In this document: positions 1 to 9,459 of the stretch, piece by piece
How positions within the stretch are numbered: the first letter of the stretch is position 1
How the letters are laid out: every line of letters starts with the position of its first letter
Source: Actibacterium pelagium
GTDB lineage: Bacteria; Pseudomonadota; Alphaproteobacteria; Rhodobacterales; Rhodobacteraceae
DNA: 64,000 bases
Reading direction: 5' to 3'
NCBI RefSeq assembly: GCF_002285415.1
Contig: NZ_NSBU01000005.1
Span: 246,335-310,334, forward strand
Position numbers and translations under genes: made by a program
The notes under the pieces: generated by a model
What the model saw: the letters and a program-made list of their open reading frames with translations, nothing else
Databases searched by the model: none
Told to the model about the DNA's origin: nothing

Positions 1-921
1 CCGGAAACCACCTTTGGCGGTGACTTCAAAACCGAAGCTGTCTATGCCGATGTGGAAGTGCAATGCCTGATTATTTCGGGTGGGCTGGAAGATTGTTTCG
101 ACGATCCTGAAGACATCATCGAAGACGCGCAGGATGGCGAGGTTCTGGGCGAGCAAATCCTGAAGGGCAGCCTTCTGTGGCCGCTGATCCCTTATAGCTA
201 TAACACGATTGTCGATACGGGCGGAGTGGCACCGGGCCCACCGTCCGAGAAGAATATTCTGGGCACCGACGATACCTCGCGCGATGTGCTGGCGCGGGTG
301 ATCTATGGGTTCCGACTGTCAATCCTGTTTACGCTGATGGTGACCACGTTGGCCTCGGTCATCGGGATCATAGCAGGGGCCATTCAGGGCTATTTCGGTG
401 GCAAGACAGACCTGATTTTCCAGCGAATTATCGAGATCTGGGGATCCACCCCGCAGCTCTATATCATCATCATCCTGTTCGCGATTTTGGGGCGCAGTTT
501 CTGGTTGCTTGTCTTCCTGACGGTCCTGTTCGGTTGGCCTGCGCTTGTGGGCGTGGTGCGCGCCGAATTCCTGCGCGCGCGCAACTTCGAATACGTCCGC
601 GCCGCTCGCGCCCTTGGGGTGTCGAACCGCGTGATCATGTTCCGGCACATGCTGCCCAACGCGATGGTTGCGACGCTGACCATGCTGCCCTTCATCGTGA
701 CCGCCACGATCGGTACGCTCGCCAGTCTCGACTTCCTTGGCTACGGGTTGCCGTCTTCCGCACCGTCTCTGGGGGAGCTGACCCTACAGGCGAAGCAGAA
801 CCTGCAAGCGCCCTGGCTGGGCTTCACCGCGTTTTTCACCTTCGCCATCATGCTGTCGCTTCTCGTCTTCATTTTTGAAGGCGTACGCGACGCCTTTGAC
901 CCAAGAAAGACCTTCCAATGA
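1..921 (+). CDS. yejE: YejE-type peptide/microcin C ABC transporter permease, 5' partial
   Basis: Inner-membrane permease of a Yej-type oligopeptide importer. The reading frame is open from the first base of the window, so the true start lies upstream; 306 codons are present. After an acidic stretch (residues about 20-55 of the visible part) comes a BPD_transp_1 domain with about five or six membrane segments and the EAA-type loop around 'EYVRAARALGVSNRVIMFRHMLPN', which contacts the ATPase. The C-terminus ends 'FDPRKTF', typical of DppC/YejE permeases. Its stop codon overlaps the start of the ATPase gene in an ATGA, so the two are translationally coupled. Family assignment is firm; the transported peptide is not known from sequence. 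Confidence 0.9.
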   Translation, partial: PETTFGGDFKTEAVYADVEVQCLIISGGLEDCFDDPEDIIEDAQDGEVLGEQILKGSLLWPLIPYSYNTIVDTGGVAPGPPSEKNILGTDDTSRDVLARVIYGFRLSILFTLMVTTLASVIGIIAGAIQGYFGGKTDLIFQRIIEIWGSTPQLYIIIILFAILGRSFWLLVFLTVLFGWPALVGVVRAEFLRARNFEYVRAARALGVSNRVIMFRHMLPNAMVATLTMLPFIVTATIGTLASLDFLGYGLPSSAPSLGELTLQAKQNLQAPWLGFTAFFTFAIMLSLLVFIFEGVRDAFDPRKTFQ

Positions 922-2519
922 GCGTGCTTGAGGTCAATAACCTGTCGGTCAGCTTCCGTCAGGACGGGGCAGAAACGCACGCCGTGCGCAACGTGTCCTT
1001 TGACATCGCCAAGGGCGAGACTGTGGCGCTGGTGGGGGAATCCGGCTCTGGTAAATCCGTGACCGCCTTGTCGACCGTGGCCCTGCTGCCCGACAGCGCG
1101 ACGATCTCTGGGTCGATCACCTATCACGGCGCGCAGATGGTGAACGCTGACGAAAAAGAACTGCGCCGGGTGCGCGGCAATGACATCAGCTTTATCTTCC
1201 AAGAGCCGATGACCTCGCTAAACCCCTTGCACACACTGGAAAAGCAGCTCAGCGAAAGTATCACGCTGCACCAAGGCCTAACCGGCTCTGCCGTGCGCGA
1301 GCGTATCCTCGAACTGCTGAACAAGGTCGGCATTCGCGATCCCGAAACACGGCTGTCGTCCTATCCACACCAATTGTCCGGCGGGCAGCGTCAGCGCGTT
1401 ATGATCGCGATGGCTCTGGCAAACGGACCCGAGTTGCTGGTGGCCGACGAACCCACGACCGCTCTGGACGTGACCATTCAGGCGCAGATCCTTGAACTGC
1501 TGGCCGAGCTTAAGCGCACCGAAGAGATGAGCCTTCTTTTCATCACCCATGACCTTGGCATCGTGCGCAAATTCGCGGACCGGGTTTGCGTGATGAAAGA
1601 CGGTGAGATTGTCGAGACCGGCCCCGCGACCGAGGTCTTCGCCAACCCGCAGCACCCCTATACCCAGATGCTTCTGGCGGCAGAGCCGTCGGGGCACCCA
1701 GATCCGGTTCCGGAACAGTCAGAAGAAGTCGTTTCCACAAAGGATCTGCGCATCTGGTTCCCCATCCACCGCGGGTTGATGCGTCGGACCGTGGGCCATG
1801 TGAAAGCGGTCAATGAGGCCTCGATCAGCGTGCGCTCGGGCGAGACGCTAGGGATCGTTGGGGAATCGGGCTCGGGCAAGACGACGCTGGCTTTGGCGAT
1901 CATGCGGCTGATTAGCTCGCAGGGGGGCATTCACTACAAAGGGCAGAATATTCAGGGTTGGAAGTCCCGCCAGTTGCGCCCCTTGCGGCGGGATATGCAG
2001 ATCGTGTTCCAGGACCCTTATGGGTCGCTGTCGCCCCGGATGACCATCGAGCAGATCGTTGCCGAAGGGCTGGGGGTGCATGGTGTGGAGCCGGGCAAGG
2101 ACAAGCGCCAGATGGTGGCCGATATCCTTGAAGAGGTGGGCCTTGACCCCGCCATGATGCACCGCTATCCCCACGAATTTTCTGGTGGTCAACGCCAGCG
2201 GATCGCGATTGCCCGCGCCATGATCCTGCGGCCCAAGCTGATGGTTCTGGACGAACCAACCTCTGCATTGGATATGACCGTGCAGGTTCAGATCGTGGAC
2301 CTGCTGCGTGAACTTCAGCGCAAATACGGGCTGGCCTATCTGTTTATCAGCCATGACCTGAAGGTGGTGCGCGCGCTAAGCCATAAGGTCATCGTGATGA
2401 AGCAGGGCGATATCGTCGAAGCGGGAAGTTCGGATCAGATATTCAACGACCCGCAGACCGATTACACCCGTGCGCTGCTGGCCGCAGCCTTCGATCTGGC
2501 CGAGCACCCTGCGGCCTGA
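918..2519 (+). CDS. yejF: YejF-type ABC transporter ATP-binding protein (two fused ATPase domains)
   Basis: Cytoplasmic ATPase that powers the Yej peptide importer. At 533 aa it carries two full ABC cassettes in tandem. Each has a Walker A (GESGSGKS, about residue 41; GESGSGKT, about residue 316), a signature (LSGGQRQR and FSGGQRQR) and a Walker B (LLVADEPTTALD, LMVLDEPTSALD). Oligopeptide C-terminal extensions follow each cassette ('QHPYTQMLLAAEPSG', 'TDYTRALLAA'). Single-chain double cassettes are the rule for YejF, in contrast to separate DppD/DppF. The start overlaps the yejE stop by 4 nt. Confidence 0.93.
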   Translation: MSVLEVNNLSVSFRQDGAETHAVRNVSFDIAKGETVALVGESGSGKSVTALSTVALLPDSATISGSITYHGAQMVNADEKELRRVRGNDISFIFQEPMTSLNPLHTLEKQLSESITLHQGLTGSAVRERILELLNKVGIRDPETRLSSYPHQLSGGQRQRVMIAMALANGPELLVADEPTTALDVTIQAQILELLAELKRTEEMSLLFITHDLGIVRKFADRVCVMKDGEIVETGPATEVFANPQHPYTQMLLAAEPSGHPDPVPEQSEEVVSTKDLRIWFPIHRGLMRRTVGHVKAVNEASISVRSGETLGIVGESGSGKTTLALAIMRLISSQGGIHYKGQNIQGWKSRQLRPLRRDMQIVFQDPYGSLSPRMTIEQIVAEGLGVHGVEPGKDKRQMVADILEEVGLDPAMMHRYPHEFSGGQRQRIAIARAMILRPKLMVLDEPTSALDMTVQVQIVDLLRELQRKYGLAYLFISHDLKVVRALSHKVIVMKQGDIVEAGSSDQIFNDPQTDYTRALLAAAFDLAEHPAA

Positions 2520-2523
2520 TCCA

Positions 2524-3738
2524 GTGAAGGTCCTTTTTGTTCATCAAAACTTTCCCGGGCAGTTCCCGCATCTGGCGGCCGAACTTGCACAACGTGGGCA
2601 TGAGATTACCGTCATCACCCGGGCAAACAACGGACGCCCAATTCCCTACCCGACCTACCGTTATCGCTATGACGAGCCTGACCTGAACGTCCTTGGCAGC
2701 AACTATGCCAAGATGGCGATGCGCGGCGGCCGTGTGGCGGGGTTGGCGGATCGGATGCGCGAAGAAAAGGGCTATGTCCCCGACGTGATCGTAGGCCATT
2801 GCGGGTGGGGCGAGACGCTGTTTCTTAAAGAGGTCTGGCCCGAAGCGACATTGCTTGTCTATTCAGAGTTCTTCTATCGGACGCGTGGTCTGGATGTCGG
2901 GTTCGACCCCGAATTTGCGGACGAACGGCTTGAAAAACGCGTGCGCTCGGTCGCCAATCAAGCGCATCTTGCGCATGCGCTGATCAATGCAGATGTGATC
3001 CTCTCACCGACCAAGTGGCAGGCCAGCACGCATCCCCAGCCATTCCGCGACCAGATCAATGTGATCCATGACGGTGTGGATACGGATCTCGTTTGCCCGA
3101 ACCCAAAGGCGCTCGTGAAGCTGGGTGAGGACGGGCCCGAGTTTCGTGCCGGAGATGAGGTCCTGACCTTTGTCAGTCGCAAGCTAGAGCCTTACCGCGG
3201 GTATCACAGTTTTATGCGCGCCCTTCCGAAGGTGCTGAAGGCTCGCCCGAACGCGCAGGTCGTGATCGTCGGCGAAGATGGGCGCGGTTACGGGCCAATC
3301 CGGGTCAATACGGGCGGATGGAAAGACGAGTTCTTCGCCCCGCTGAAAGACACACCCTTGGCCAAGCGGATCCATTTCACGGATCGTGTAAGTTACGCCG
3401 ATTACCTAAGCATTCTACAGGTCGCACGTGTTCACTGTTATCTGACCTATCCGTTCGTTTTGTCCTGGTCGATGTTGGAAGCGATGAGTGCAGGCGTGCA
3501 TCTAGTCGCGTCGGCCACACCGCCGGTTGAAGAGGTCATTACGGATGGGATGAACGGGACCTTGGTCGATTTCTTCGACACAGACCAAATCGCAGATGCC
3601 CTGATCGAGGGGCTCGCCAATCCGCAGGCCTTTGACTCTTTAAGGCAGACGGCAATAAAAACCGCGCAGGATCAATATGATCTGCGCGGTCAATGTCTGC
3701 CCAAGCTTGTGCAGCTTTTGGAAGGGTTGGCTACATAG
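2524..3738 (+). CDS. Glycosyltransferase, GT4-like
   Basis: Probable cytoplasmic or membrane-associated glycosyltransferase of about 404 aa. The GTG at 2524 is chosen because the protein then opens with the Rossmann strand 'VKVLFVHQNFPGQFPHLA'; an in-frame ATG further up lies inside yejF. The GT4 C-terminal half is clear: 'GVDTDLVCPNP' (about 180-190), a donor-site segment, and a late Glu-containing loop 'SWSMLEAMSAGVHLVASATPPVEEVI' (about 315-340). It starts 4 nt after the yejF stop, so it is probably co-transcribed with the transporter although no functional link is evident. Acceptor and sugar are unknown. Its 3' end overlaps hemN by 8 nt (convergent). Confidence 0.8.
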   Translation: MKVLFVHQNFPGQFPHLAAELAQRGHEITVITRANNGRPIPYPTYRYRYDEPDLNVLGSNYAKMAMRGGRVAGLADRMREEKGYVPDVIVGHCGWGETLFLKEVWPEATLLVYSEFFYRTRGLDVGFDPEFADERLEKRVRSVANQAHLAHALINADVILSPTKWQASTHPQPFRDQINVIHDGVDTDLVCPNPKALVKLGEDGPEFRAGDEVLTFVSRKLEPYRGYHSFMRALPKVLKARPNAQVVIVGEDGRGYGPIRVNTGGWKDEFFAPLKDTPLAKRIHFTDRVSYADYLSILQVARVHCYLTYPFVLSWSMLEAMSAGVHLVASATPPVEEVITDGMNGTLVDFFDTDQIADALIEGLANPQAFDSLRQTAIKTAQDQYDLRGQCLPKLVQLLEGLAT

Positions 3739-5086
3739 CGGGGCTGTGCCCCGCTTTGGACAGATTATAAGCGTCGAAGGTTCTTGCGATCATGCGTGTC
3801 AGGGCTTGCCCTTTCTTTTTGATCTGCAATCCGGCTGGGGAAATCTCCAGCATATCGGGAAACGCGGCGCTAACCTCGGCGAACAAGGCATCCAGTTGAC
3901 CGGGCTTGGGGTTGAAGTCACGCAAGATCTCGGCGCGATCAATCTGGAAGTCGCACATCAGCGCCTCGATCATTCGGGACCGCATCAGGTCTTCGCCAGC
4001 AAATACGTGGCCGCGACTGGTTGCGAAGCGTCTTTCTTTTACGCGTTTCACATAGTCGGCTGTCGCGGGGGCGTTTTGCGCAAACCCTTGGGGGAATTTC
4101 GAGATTGCCGAGGCTCCTAGACCGATCAGCGCTTCGGCTGTGTCATCGGTGTAACCCTGAAAGTTCCGACGCAGTCGGCCTGTGCGTTGCGCGATGTCCA
4201 ACCCATCGCCGGGCTTGGCGAAATGGTCGATCCCGATCTCGCGATACCCGTCCCACAGGAACAGGCGCCGCGCGGTTTCGAACAGCTGCAACCGCTGAAC
4301 AGGGGTGGGCAGCGCGTCGGTCGGGATCAATTGTTGACGCTTGGCCATCCACGGGACGTGCGCATAGCCGTAAAGCGCAACCCGATCCGGGGACAGTGAC
4401 AGAAGTTTCTGAACCGATTCCGCGATTCGCTCTTTCGATTGGTGCGGCAGACCAAACAGGATATCGGCGTTCACGCTGCGAATGCCTCGGTCACGCAGCA
4501 TGTCGATGACATCACGTGTGATTTCGAAGCTTTGGATACGGCCGATGGTTTTCTGGATATCGGTGTGAAAATCTTGAATGCCAACCGATGCACGGGTCAT
4601 CCCCTTGCGCATCAGGGCGTCCAGCCGGGCCTCGTCAATCTGGTTGGGGTCAATCTCGACCGAGAACTCGGCCCCTTTGGACAGCGGTAGAATTTCGAAG
4701 ACCGCGTCGGCAAGTTCTTCGATCATATCCGGGGCCATCAGCGTTGGTGTGCCACCGCCCCAGTGCATTCGGCTAAGCGTGATTCCCTTGGGAAGATTTT
4801 GGCCCAAAAGGGCGATTTCTTGCTTCAGATGAGTCAGATATCCGCGAACGGGAGAATCTGTTTGAGTACCTTGCGTGCGACAGGCGCAAAACCAGCACAA
4901 GTTCCGACAAAAAGGGATGTGCAGGTACAAAGATACCTTGCCCCCGTCGGGAAGTGCTGTAACCCATTGCTGAAAATAGCTATCTTGCACCGCGTCAGAA
5001 AAATGTGGCGCGGTCGGATAGCTAGTGTAACGTGGTACGCGTGCGTCGAATAGGCCCAGTTTAGCCAGTTGTTCCTGATGTTCCAT
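3731..5086 (-). CDS. hemN: Oxygen-independent coproporphyrinogen III oxidase
   Basis: Radical-SAM enzyme that decarboxylates coproporphyrinogen III to protoporphyrinogen IX without O2, in the cytoplasm. It is 451 aa, the usual HemN length. The 4Fe-4S motif is C60-x3-C64-x2-C67 ('HIPFCRNLCWFCAC'), with the fourth Cys (C69) typical of true HemN. The SAM-binding 'GGGTPT' and the HemN C-terminal domain (about residue 360 onward) are present. It is transcribed divergently from fnrL across a 55-bp gap with an FNR box. Together with hemF in this window it allows haem synthesis with or without oxygen. Confidence 0.95.
   Translation of the reverse strand: MEHQEQLAKLGLFDARVPRYTSYPTAPHFSDAVQDSYFQQWVTALPDGGKVSLYLHIPFCRNLCWFCACRTQGTQTDSPVRGYLTHLKQEIALLGQNLPKGITLSRMHWGGGTPTLMAPDMIEELADAVFEILPLSKGAEFSVEIDPNQIDEARLDALMRKGMTRASVGIQDFHTDIQKTIGRIQSFEITRDVIDMLRDRGIRSVNADILFGLPHQSKERIAESVQKLLSLSPDRVALYGYAHVPWMAKRQQLIPTDALPTPVQRLQLFETARRLFLWDGYREIGIDHFAKPGDGLDIAQRTGRLRRNFQGYTDDTAEALIGLGASAISKFPQGFAQNAPATADYVKRVKERRFATSRGHVFAGEDLMRSRMIEALMCDFQIDRAEILRDFNPKPGQLDALFAEVSAAFPDMLEISPAGLQIKKKGQALTRMIARTFDAYNLSKAGHSPAM
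3737..3757. terminator. Hairpin at the convergent glycosyltransferase/hemN ends
   Basis: AGCGGGGC, a 3-nt loop and GCCCCGCT form an 8-bp perfect stem followed by TTT on the + strand. It lies across the overlapping 3' ends of the glycosyltransferase gene and hemN. The T-tract is short, so termination may be weak or shared by both directions. Confidence 0.5.
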
Positions 5087-5121
5087 GGACCTAGCTATAG
5101 GCGCGCGACGGAAACGCGACT

Positions 5122-5135
5122 TTGATTGAGGTCAA
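5122..5135. promoter_or_regulatory. FNR/FnrL box between hemN and fnrL
   Basis: TTGATTGAGGTCAA matches the FNR consensus TTGAT-N4-ATCAA with one mismatch. It sits in the 55-bp divergent gap, 6 nt before the fnrL ATG and about 36 nt before the hemN start. It fits activation of hemN under low oxygen and autoregulation (probably repression) of fnrL, as known in Rhodobacter. Confidence 0.8.
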
Positions 5136-5141
5136 AAAGTA

Positions 5142-5891
5142 ATGACTGCCCCGGGAATGATTTTCACGCACGTTGACTGTGCGAGTTGTCCAATTCGCCA
5201 CCGTGCGGTTTGCGCGCGTTGCGATGCAGACGAATTGGCTGAGCTGGATTCTATTAAGTACTACCGAACGTTTGAAGCTGGTCAAACCGTGGTCTGGTCC
5301 GGTGATCAGATGGACTTTGTGGCCTCTGTCGTCGACGGAATCGCAACACTGAGCCAAACGATGGAGGACGGGCGCACCCAAATGGTCGGTCTGCTATTGC
5401 CGTCCGATTTCGTGGGCAGGCCAGGCCGTGAAGAAGCGGCTTATGATGTTACGGCGACAACCAAGTTGACCATGTGCTGTTTCCGTAAGGGCCCGTTCGA
5501 GAAGCTGATGGTGACAACGCCTCATATTGCGCAGCGCCTTTTGGAGATGACCCTTGACGAACTGGATGCGGCACGTGAATGGATGCTGCTTCTTGGGCGC
5601 AAAACCGCGCGCGAGAAGATTGCCAGTCTGCTTTCGATCATCGCGCGGCGTAACGCCAATATCAATGCGCCGGGTGGTGGGCTACCGGGGGTCACTTTTG
5701 ACCTGCCCCTGACCCGAGAGGCGATGGCAGACTATCTTGGACTGACTCTGGAAACGGTCAGCCGTCAGATCTCGGCGCTGAAGAAGGATGGCGTCATTCA
5801 TTTGGAAGGCAAGCGTACAGTCACCATCCCCGATTTCGATCGCTTGTTGGATGAAACCGGGGATGACGCAGACGGTGGTATCCTTGCCTAG
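5142..5891 (+). CDS. fnrL: FnrL, oxygen-sensing Crp/Fnr-family regulator
   Basis: Global regulator that binds FNR boxes when its oxygen-labile 4Fe-4S cluster is intact. It is 249 aa. The N-terminal cysteines C13, C16, C24 and C27 ('DCASCPIRHRAVCARC') supply cluster ligands. A cNMP-type beta-roll follows (about 45-150), then a dimerisation helix and a Crp-type helix-turn-helix near the C-terminus with 'LTLETVSRQISALKKDG', whose E-xx-SR matches FNR recognition. The assigned ATG has no clear ribosome site because the FNR box lies just upstream; Met6 is a possible alternative start. Neighbouring hemN, ccoN and ccoG all carry matching boxes. Confidence 0.95.
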   Translation: MTAPGMIFTHVDCASCPIRHRAVCARCDADELAELDSIKYYRTFEAGQTVVWSGDQMDFVASVVDGIATLSQTMEDGRTQMVGLLLPSDFVGRPGREEAAYDVTATTKLTMCCFRKGPFEKLMVTTPHIAQRLLEMTLDELDAAREWMLLLGRKTAREKIASLLSIIARRNANINAPGGGLPGVTFDLPLTREAMADYLGLTLETVSRQISALKKDGVIHLEGKRTVTIPDFDRLLDETGDDADGGILA

Positions 5892-5907
5892 CCACTAGTG
5901 GGCTAGG
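5887..5907. terminator. Hairpin between convergent fnrL and usp
   Basis: CCTAGCC, a 7-nt loop and GGCTAGG form a perfect 7-bp stem that includes the stop codons of both convergent genes, which are separated by only 3 nt. There is no T-tract on either side. It may act as a weak bidirectional terminator. Confidence 0.4.
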
Positions 5908-6725
5908 AAGACCGGAACTTCCGACGCTTCCAAAGTGTGGCGGGTCGCTCCGCCCAGAATTGCTTCGCGGAAGCGCGAATGGCCGTAGGCGCCCATTACA
6001 ACCAAATCCGCACAGATATCAGTTGCGTGCCGTGCCAGCACATCGGCGACGCGGGGCATTGTCTTGGCCAGCACAGAGATTTCGGGGTGCACGCCTTGGC
6101 GCGACAGCCATTGCGACAGCGCTCCTCCGGGGTCCGACCGTTCCGGCCCATGGGGCGGCGGGTCGATGATGGCGATGTTCACCATGTCGGCAGCCTGTAA
6201 CAGGGGCAGGGCGGCTCGAATGGCTGTCATTGCCTCGTTGCTTTGGTTCCACGCAACGACGACGTTTTTTCCGAAATTCGTGTTCGAAGGCAGGACAATC
6301 ACAGGGGCCTGACCGTCGAACATGGCGGCTTCGATGATGGTCTCATCTTCGGGGCCGCAGTTTTCGCCATAGGGTTTGGGAAGAATCACTAGGTCCGAAA
6401 AACGGGCCCGTTGCGACACGATGTGCCCCATCCCACCAAGCTGCGCGACGATGGTCTCGCTGCTCCAAGGGATTGTTTCGCCCTGCATCCGAGCTTTGAT
6501 CGCCGTTTCGATCGCCATCGCCTCGTCCTGCGCGCGGTGCAGGTTTTCCTGCATTACGACGGCGTTCGCCCCGGCATAGTAATAGCCCATTTGGGTCTGA
6601 TCGACGCCAATAGCCAAAATATCCAGATGTGCATCCATTTTGGCAGCAGCCTGAATCGCGGCGTCCAGCGCCGAGGTGGCAAGGTCCACCCGATTGACGA
6701 TTGTTAGAAGTGACTTGAAGCCCAT
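5895..6725 (-). CDS. Universal stress protein, tandem UspA domains
   Basis: Cytoplasmic stress protein of 276 aa with two Usp folds in a row. The second half holds the nucleotide-binding signature '[20 protein letters not shown]' (about 240-260), with Gly spacing as in ATP-binding Usps; the first half lacks a clear version. The start 'MGFKSLL' is set by AGGAGG about 6 nt upstream; a longer frame exists but has no ribosome site. It diverges from ccoNOQP across 189 bp that contain an FNR box, so low-oxygen induction is likely. Usp genes next to fnr/cco loci are common in alphaproteobacteria. Confidence 0.88.
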   Translation of the reverse strand: MGFKSLLTIVNRVDLATSALDAAIQAAAKMDAHLDILAIGVDQTQMGYYYAGANAVVMQENLHRAQDEAMAIETAIKARMQGETIPWSSETIVAQLGGMGHIVSQRARFSDLVILPKPYGENCGPEDETIIEAAMFDGQAPVIVLPSNTNFGKNVVVAWNQSNEAMTAIRAALPLLQAADMVNIAIIDPPPHGPERSDPGGALSQWLSRQGVHPEISVLAKTMPRVADVLARHATDICADLVVMGAYGHSRFREAILGGATRHTLEASEVPVFLAH

Positions 6726-6809
6726 CGGTGCCTCCTTTCGGTGAGTGATGAAAAAGAGCGGCGACTCCGCTCGTTGTTCACAGTGTGCGCCAAACCGAAT
6801 TTGTGCGTC

Positions 6810-6823
6810 TTGACTTGGATCAA
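6810..6823. promoter_or_regulatory. FNR/FnrL box upstream of ccoN (and usp)
   Basis: TTGACTTGGATCAA, one mismatch from TTGAT-N4-ATCAA. It is centred about 98 bp before the ccoN ATG and about 91 bp before the usp ATG. It fits FnrL activation of ccoNOQP, as established in Rhodobacter, and may serve the divergent usp. Confidence 0.85.
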
Positions 6824-6914
6824 GGAAGCGCACGCCGCAACGCCGCATACCGAACCTGCCGAACTAGGAACCGCACGGTCGATTCGTGTTGGAACAAAAG
6901 AAGGGGACGCAGGA

Positions 6915-8513
6915 ATGTGGGACTATGTAAGGATGGCCGCCTTTGCGGTAATCGCGCTTCTGGCAGCGATTGCAGCAAACTATGCGCGCGACGCGGCTTA
7001 TCTTGTAAATGCGCTAACTGTCATGCTGGTGGCTGCCGGCATGTTTGTCTGGGAGCTTCGCCGTGCCGGCGAGCCGCGCCCAGCACCTGAAACGGGATAT
7101 ATGGACGGTGTCGTCCGAGCAGGTGTCATCGCCACCGCCTTCTGGGGCGTTGTCGGTTTCCTTGTCGGGACGTTCATCGCCTTTCAGCTGGCGTTTCCGT
7201 CGCTGAACTTTGAATGGGCTGAAGGCTATGCAAACTTCGGTCGCCTGCGTCCGCTGCACACGTCAGCGGTCATTTTTGCCTTTGGTGGTAACGCGTTGAT
7301 CGCAACGTCGTTTTACATCGTGCAGCGTACCTCGGCCACGCGACTGTGGGGTGGGAACGCTGGCTGGTTTGTCTTCTGGGGCTTCCAACTGGTAATCATC
7401 CTGGCTGCAACCGGCTATCTTCTGGGGGCGACCCAGTCGAAAGAATACGCAGAGCCTGAGTGGTATGTTGACTGGTGGCTGACCATCGTTTGGGTCGTCT
7501 ATCTGCTGGTTTTCCTTGGTACCGTCATGAAGCGGAAAGAGCCGCACATCTACGTGGCAAACTGGTTCTTCCTTGCGTTCATCGTTACCGTTGCAATGCT
7601 GCACGTGGTGAACAACCTGTCGGTTCCGGTCTCGATCTTCGGATCAAAATCGGTTCAGGTTTTTGCTGGTGTTCAAGACGCGATGACGCAGTGGTGGTAT
7701 GGCCACAACGCTGTGGGCTTCTTCCTGACTGCGGGCTTCCTGGGCATGATGTACTACTTCGTGCCGAAACAGGCTGAACGTCCGGTCTTCTCGTACAAAC
7801 TGTCGATCATCCACTTCTGGGCGCTGATCTTCCTGTACATCTGGGCTGGTCCGCACCACCTGCACTACACCGCGCTGCCGGATTGGGCTTCGACCCTTGG
7901 CATGGTGTTCTCGATTGTCCTGTGGATGCCGAGCTGGGGTGGCATGATCAACGGTCTGATGACCCTGTCTGGTGCCTGGGACAAGCTGCGCACCGACCCG
8001 ATCATCCGTATGATGGTGATCTCGATCGGCTTCTACGGCATGTCGACCTTTGAAGGCCCGATGATGTCCATCAAAGCCGTGAACTCGCTGTCGCACTACA
8101 CTGACTGGACCATTGGTCACGTGCACTCTGGTGCGCTTGGTTGGAACGGTATGATCACCTTTGGTGCCTTGTACTTCCTGGTTCCCAAACTGTGGAACAA
8201 GGAACGCCTGTACAGCCTGAGCTTGGTCAACTGGCACTTCTGGCTGGCGACCATCGGTATCGTTCTTTACGCATCCTCGATGTGGGTGACCGGTATCATG
8301 GAAGGCCTGATGTGGCGCGAAGTTGATGCGCAGGGCTTCCTTGTGAACTCTTTCGCAGACACTGTTGCCGCGAAATTCCCGATGTATGTCGTACGTGGTC
8401 TGGGCGGTGTCCTGTTCCTGAGCGGCGCAATCATCATGTGCTTCAACCTCTGGAAAACTGTCACCTCGGCACCGGCGAAAGCCAGCGACGCGGCTGCAGT
8501 TCCTGCTGAATAA
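6915..8513 (+). CDS. ccoN: cbb3-type cytochrome c oxidase subunit I
   Basis: Catalytic haem-copper subunit of the high-affinity cbb3 oxidase; it reduces O2 and pumps protons in the inner membrane. The start at 6915 ('[10 protein letters not shown]') gives 532 aa, the normal CcoN size; the open frame extends upstream but would read through the promoter region. At least twelve membrane segments can be seen. Haem and copper ligand regions include '[10 protein letters not shown]', '[18 protein letters not shown]', 'AGPHHLHYT' and '[12 protein letters not shown]'. First gene of ccoNOQP, 11 nt before ccoO. Confidence 0.96.
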   Translation: MWDYVRMAAFAVIALLAAIAANYARDAAYLVNALTVMLVAAGMFVWELRRAGEPRPAPETGYMDGVVRAGVIATAFWGVVGFLVGTFIAFQLAFPSLNFEWAEGYANFGRLRPLHTSAVIFAFGGNALIATSFYIVQRTSATRLWGGNAGWFVFWGFQLVIILAATGYLLGATQSKEYAEPEWYVDWWLTIVWVVYLLVFLGTVMKRKEPHIYVANWFFLAFIVTVAMLHVVNNLSVPVSIFGSKSVQVFAGVQDAMTQWWYGHNAVGFFLTAGFLGMMYYFVPKQAERPVFSYKLSIIHFWALIFLYIWAGPHHLHYTALPDWASTLGMVFSIVLWMPSWGGMINGLMTLSGAWDKLRTDPIIRMMVISIGFYGMSTFEGPMMSIKAVNSLSHYTDWTIGHVHSGALGWNGMITFGALYFLVPKLWNKERLYSLSLVNWHFWLATIGIVLYASSMWVTGIMEGLMWREVDAQGFLVNSFADTVAAKFPMYVVRGLGGVLFLSGAIIMCFNLWKTVTSAPAKASDAAAVPAE

Positions 8514-8524
8514 CGGAGGCGATT

Positions 8525-9250
8525 ATGGGAATCCTTGATAAACATAAGATCCTGGAAACCAATGCCACGCTTCTGCTGGCAGGAAGTCTTCTGGTGGTCA
8601 CGGTCGGTGGCATCGTAGAGATCGCACCGCTCTTCTACCTCGAAAACACAATCGAAGAGGTCGAAGGCGTGCGCCCCTACTCGCCGCTGGAGCTGGCTGG
8701 ACGTGACATCTATCTGCGCGAAGGCTGCTATGTCTGCCACAGCCAGATGATCCGTCCGATGCGCGACGAGGTCGAGCGTTACGGTCATTACTCACTGGCG
8801 GCAGAGTCGATGTACGACCACCCGTTCCAGTGGGGTTCGAAGCGGACAGGTCCTGACCTGGCGCGCGTCGGTGGCCGTTACTCGGACGACTGGCACATCC
8901 AGCACCTGCGCGACCCGCAGTCGGTGGTGCCAGAGTCGGTGATGCCGAAATATGCCTTCCTCGAAGATAAGCTGATCGACGGGGAATACATTGAAGATCT
9001 GCTGAAGACCCACAAATTCGTGGGCGTGCCCTACACCGATCAGATGATCGAGGCCGCCTATGAAGACTTCCACACCCAGATCGACCCTTGGGCCGATACC
9101 GATGGGCTGCTGGAACGTTACCCGGGTGCTCAGGTTCGGAACTTCGACGGCAATCCGGGGATCTCGGAAGCAGATGCTCTGATCGCTTACATGCAAATGT
9201 TGGGTACTCTGGTCGACTTCTCGACCTTCGAACCTGACCCGAACCGCTAA
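8525..9250 (+). CDS. ccoO: cbb3-type cytochrome c oxidase subunit II (monohaem cytochrome c)
   Basis: Membrane-anchored monohaem cytochrome c that passes electrons from CcoP to CcoN. It is 241 aa. An N-terminal membrane anchor (about 15-38) is followed by a periplasmic domain with the haem site C68-x2-C71-H72 ('[12 protein letters not shown]'). The likely axial Met is in '[10 protein letters not shown]' (about 140). A good ribosome site (GGAGG) precedes the ATG. Lies between ccoN and ccoQ. Confidence 0.96.
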   Translation: MGILDKHKILETNATLLLAGSLLVVTVGGIVEIAPLFYLENTIEEVEGVRPYSPLELAGRDIYLREGCYVCHSQMIRPMRDEVERYGHYSLAAESMYDHPFQWGSKRTGPDLARVGGRYSDDWHIQHLRDPQSVVPESVMPKYAFLEDKLIDGEYIEDLLKTHKFVGVPYTDQMIEAAYEDFHTQIDPWADTDGLLERYPGAQVRNFDGNPGISEADALIAYMQMLGTLVDFSTFEPDPNR

Positions 9251-9261
9251 GGGAGGTCGAG

Positions 9262-9459
9262 ATGGACACATACACGATCACCCGCGCATTCGCAGATAGC
9301 TGGGGACTGCTTGGGCTGTTCATGTTCTTCATTGGTGTCATCCTTTGGGTTTTCCGCCCGGGTTCGACCAAAGAATACCGTGATACAGCTGGCATTCCGT
9401 TCCGTCACGAGAACGCCCCTGCCGACGATCAAATCAATGCAAAGGAGGTGCAGGCATGA
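9262..9459 (+). CDS. ccoQ: cbb3-type cytochrome c oxidase subunit IV (CcoQ)
   Basis: Small 65-aa membrane subunit that stabilises the cbb3 complex. One membrane segment (about 13-33, '[17 protein letters not shown]') is followed by the '[10 protein letters not shown]' stretch seen in CcoQ/FixQ proteins. Preceded by GGGAGG. Its stop overlaps the ccoP start by 4 nt. Confidence 0.9.
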   Translation: MDTYTITRAFADSWGLLGLFMFFIGVILWVFRPGSTKEYRDTAGIPFRHENAPADDQINAKEVQA

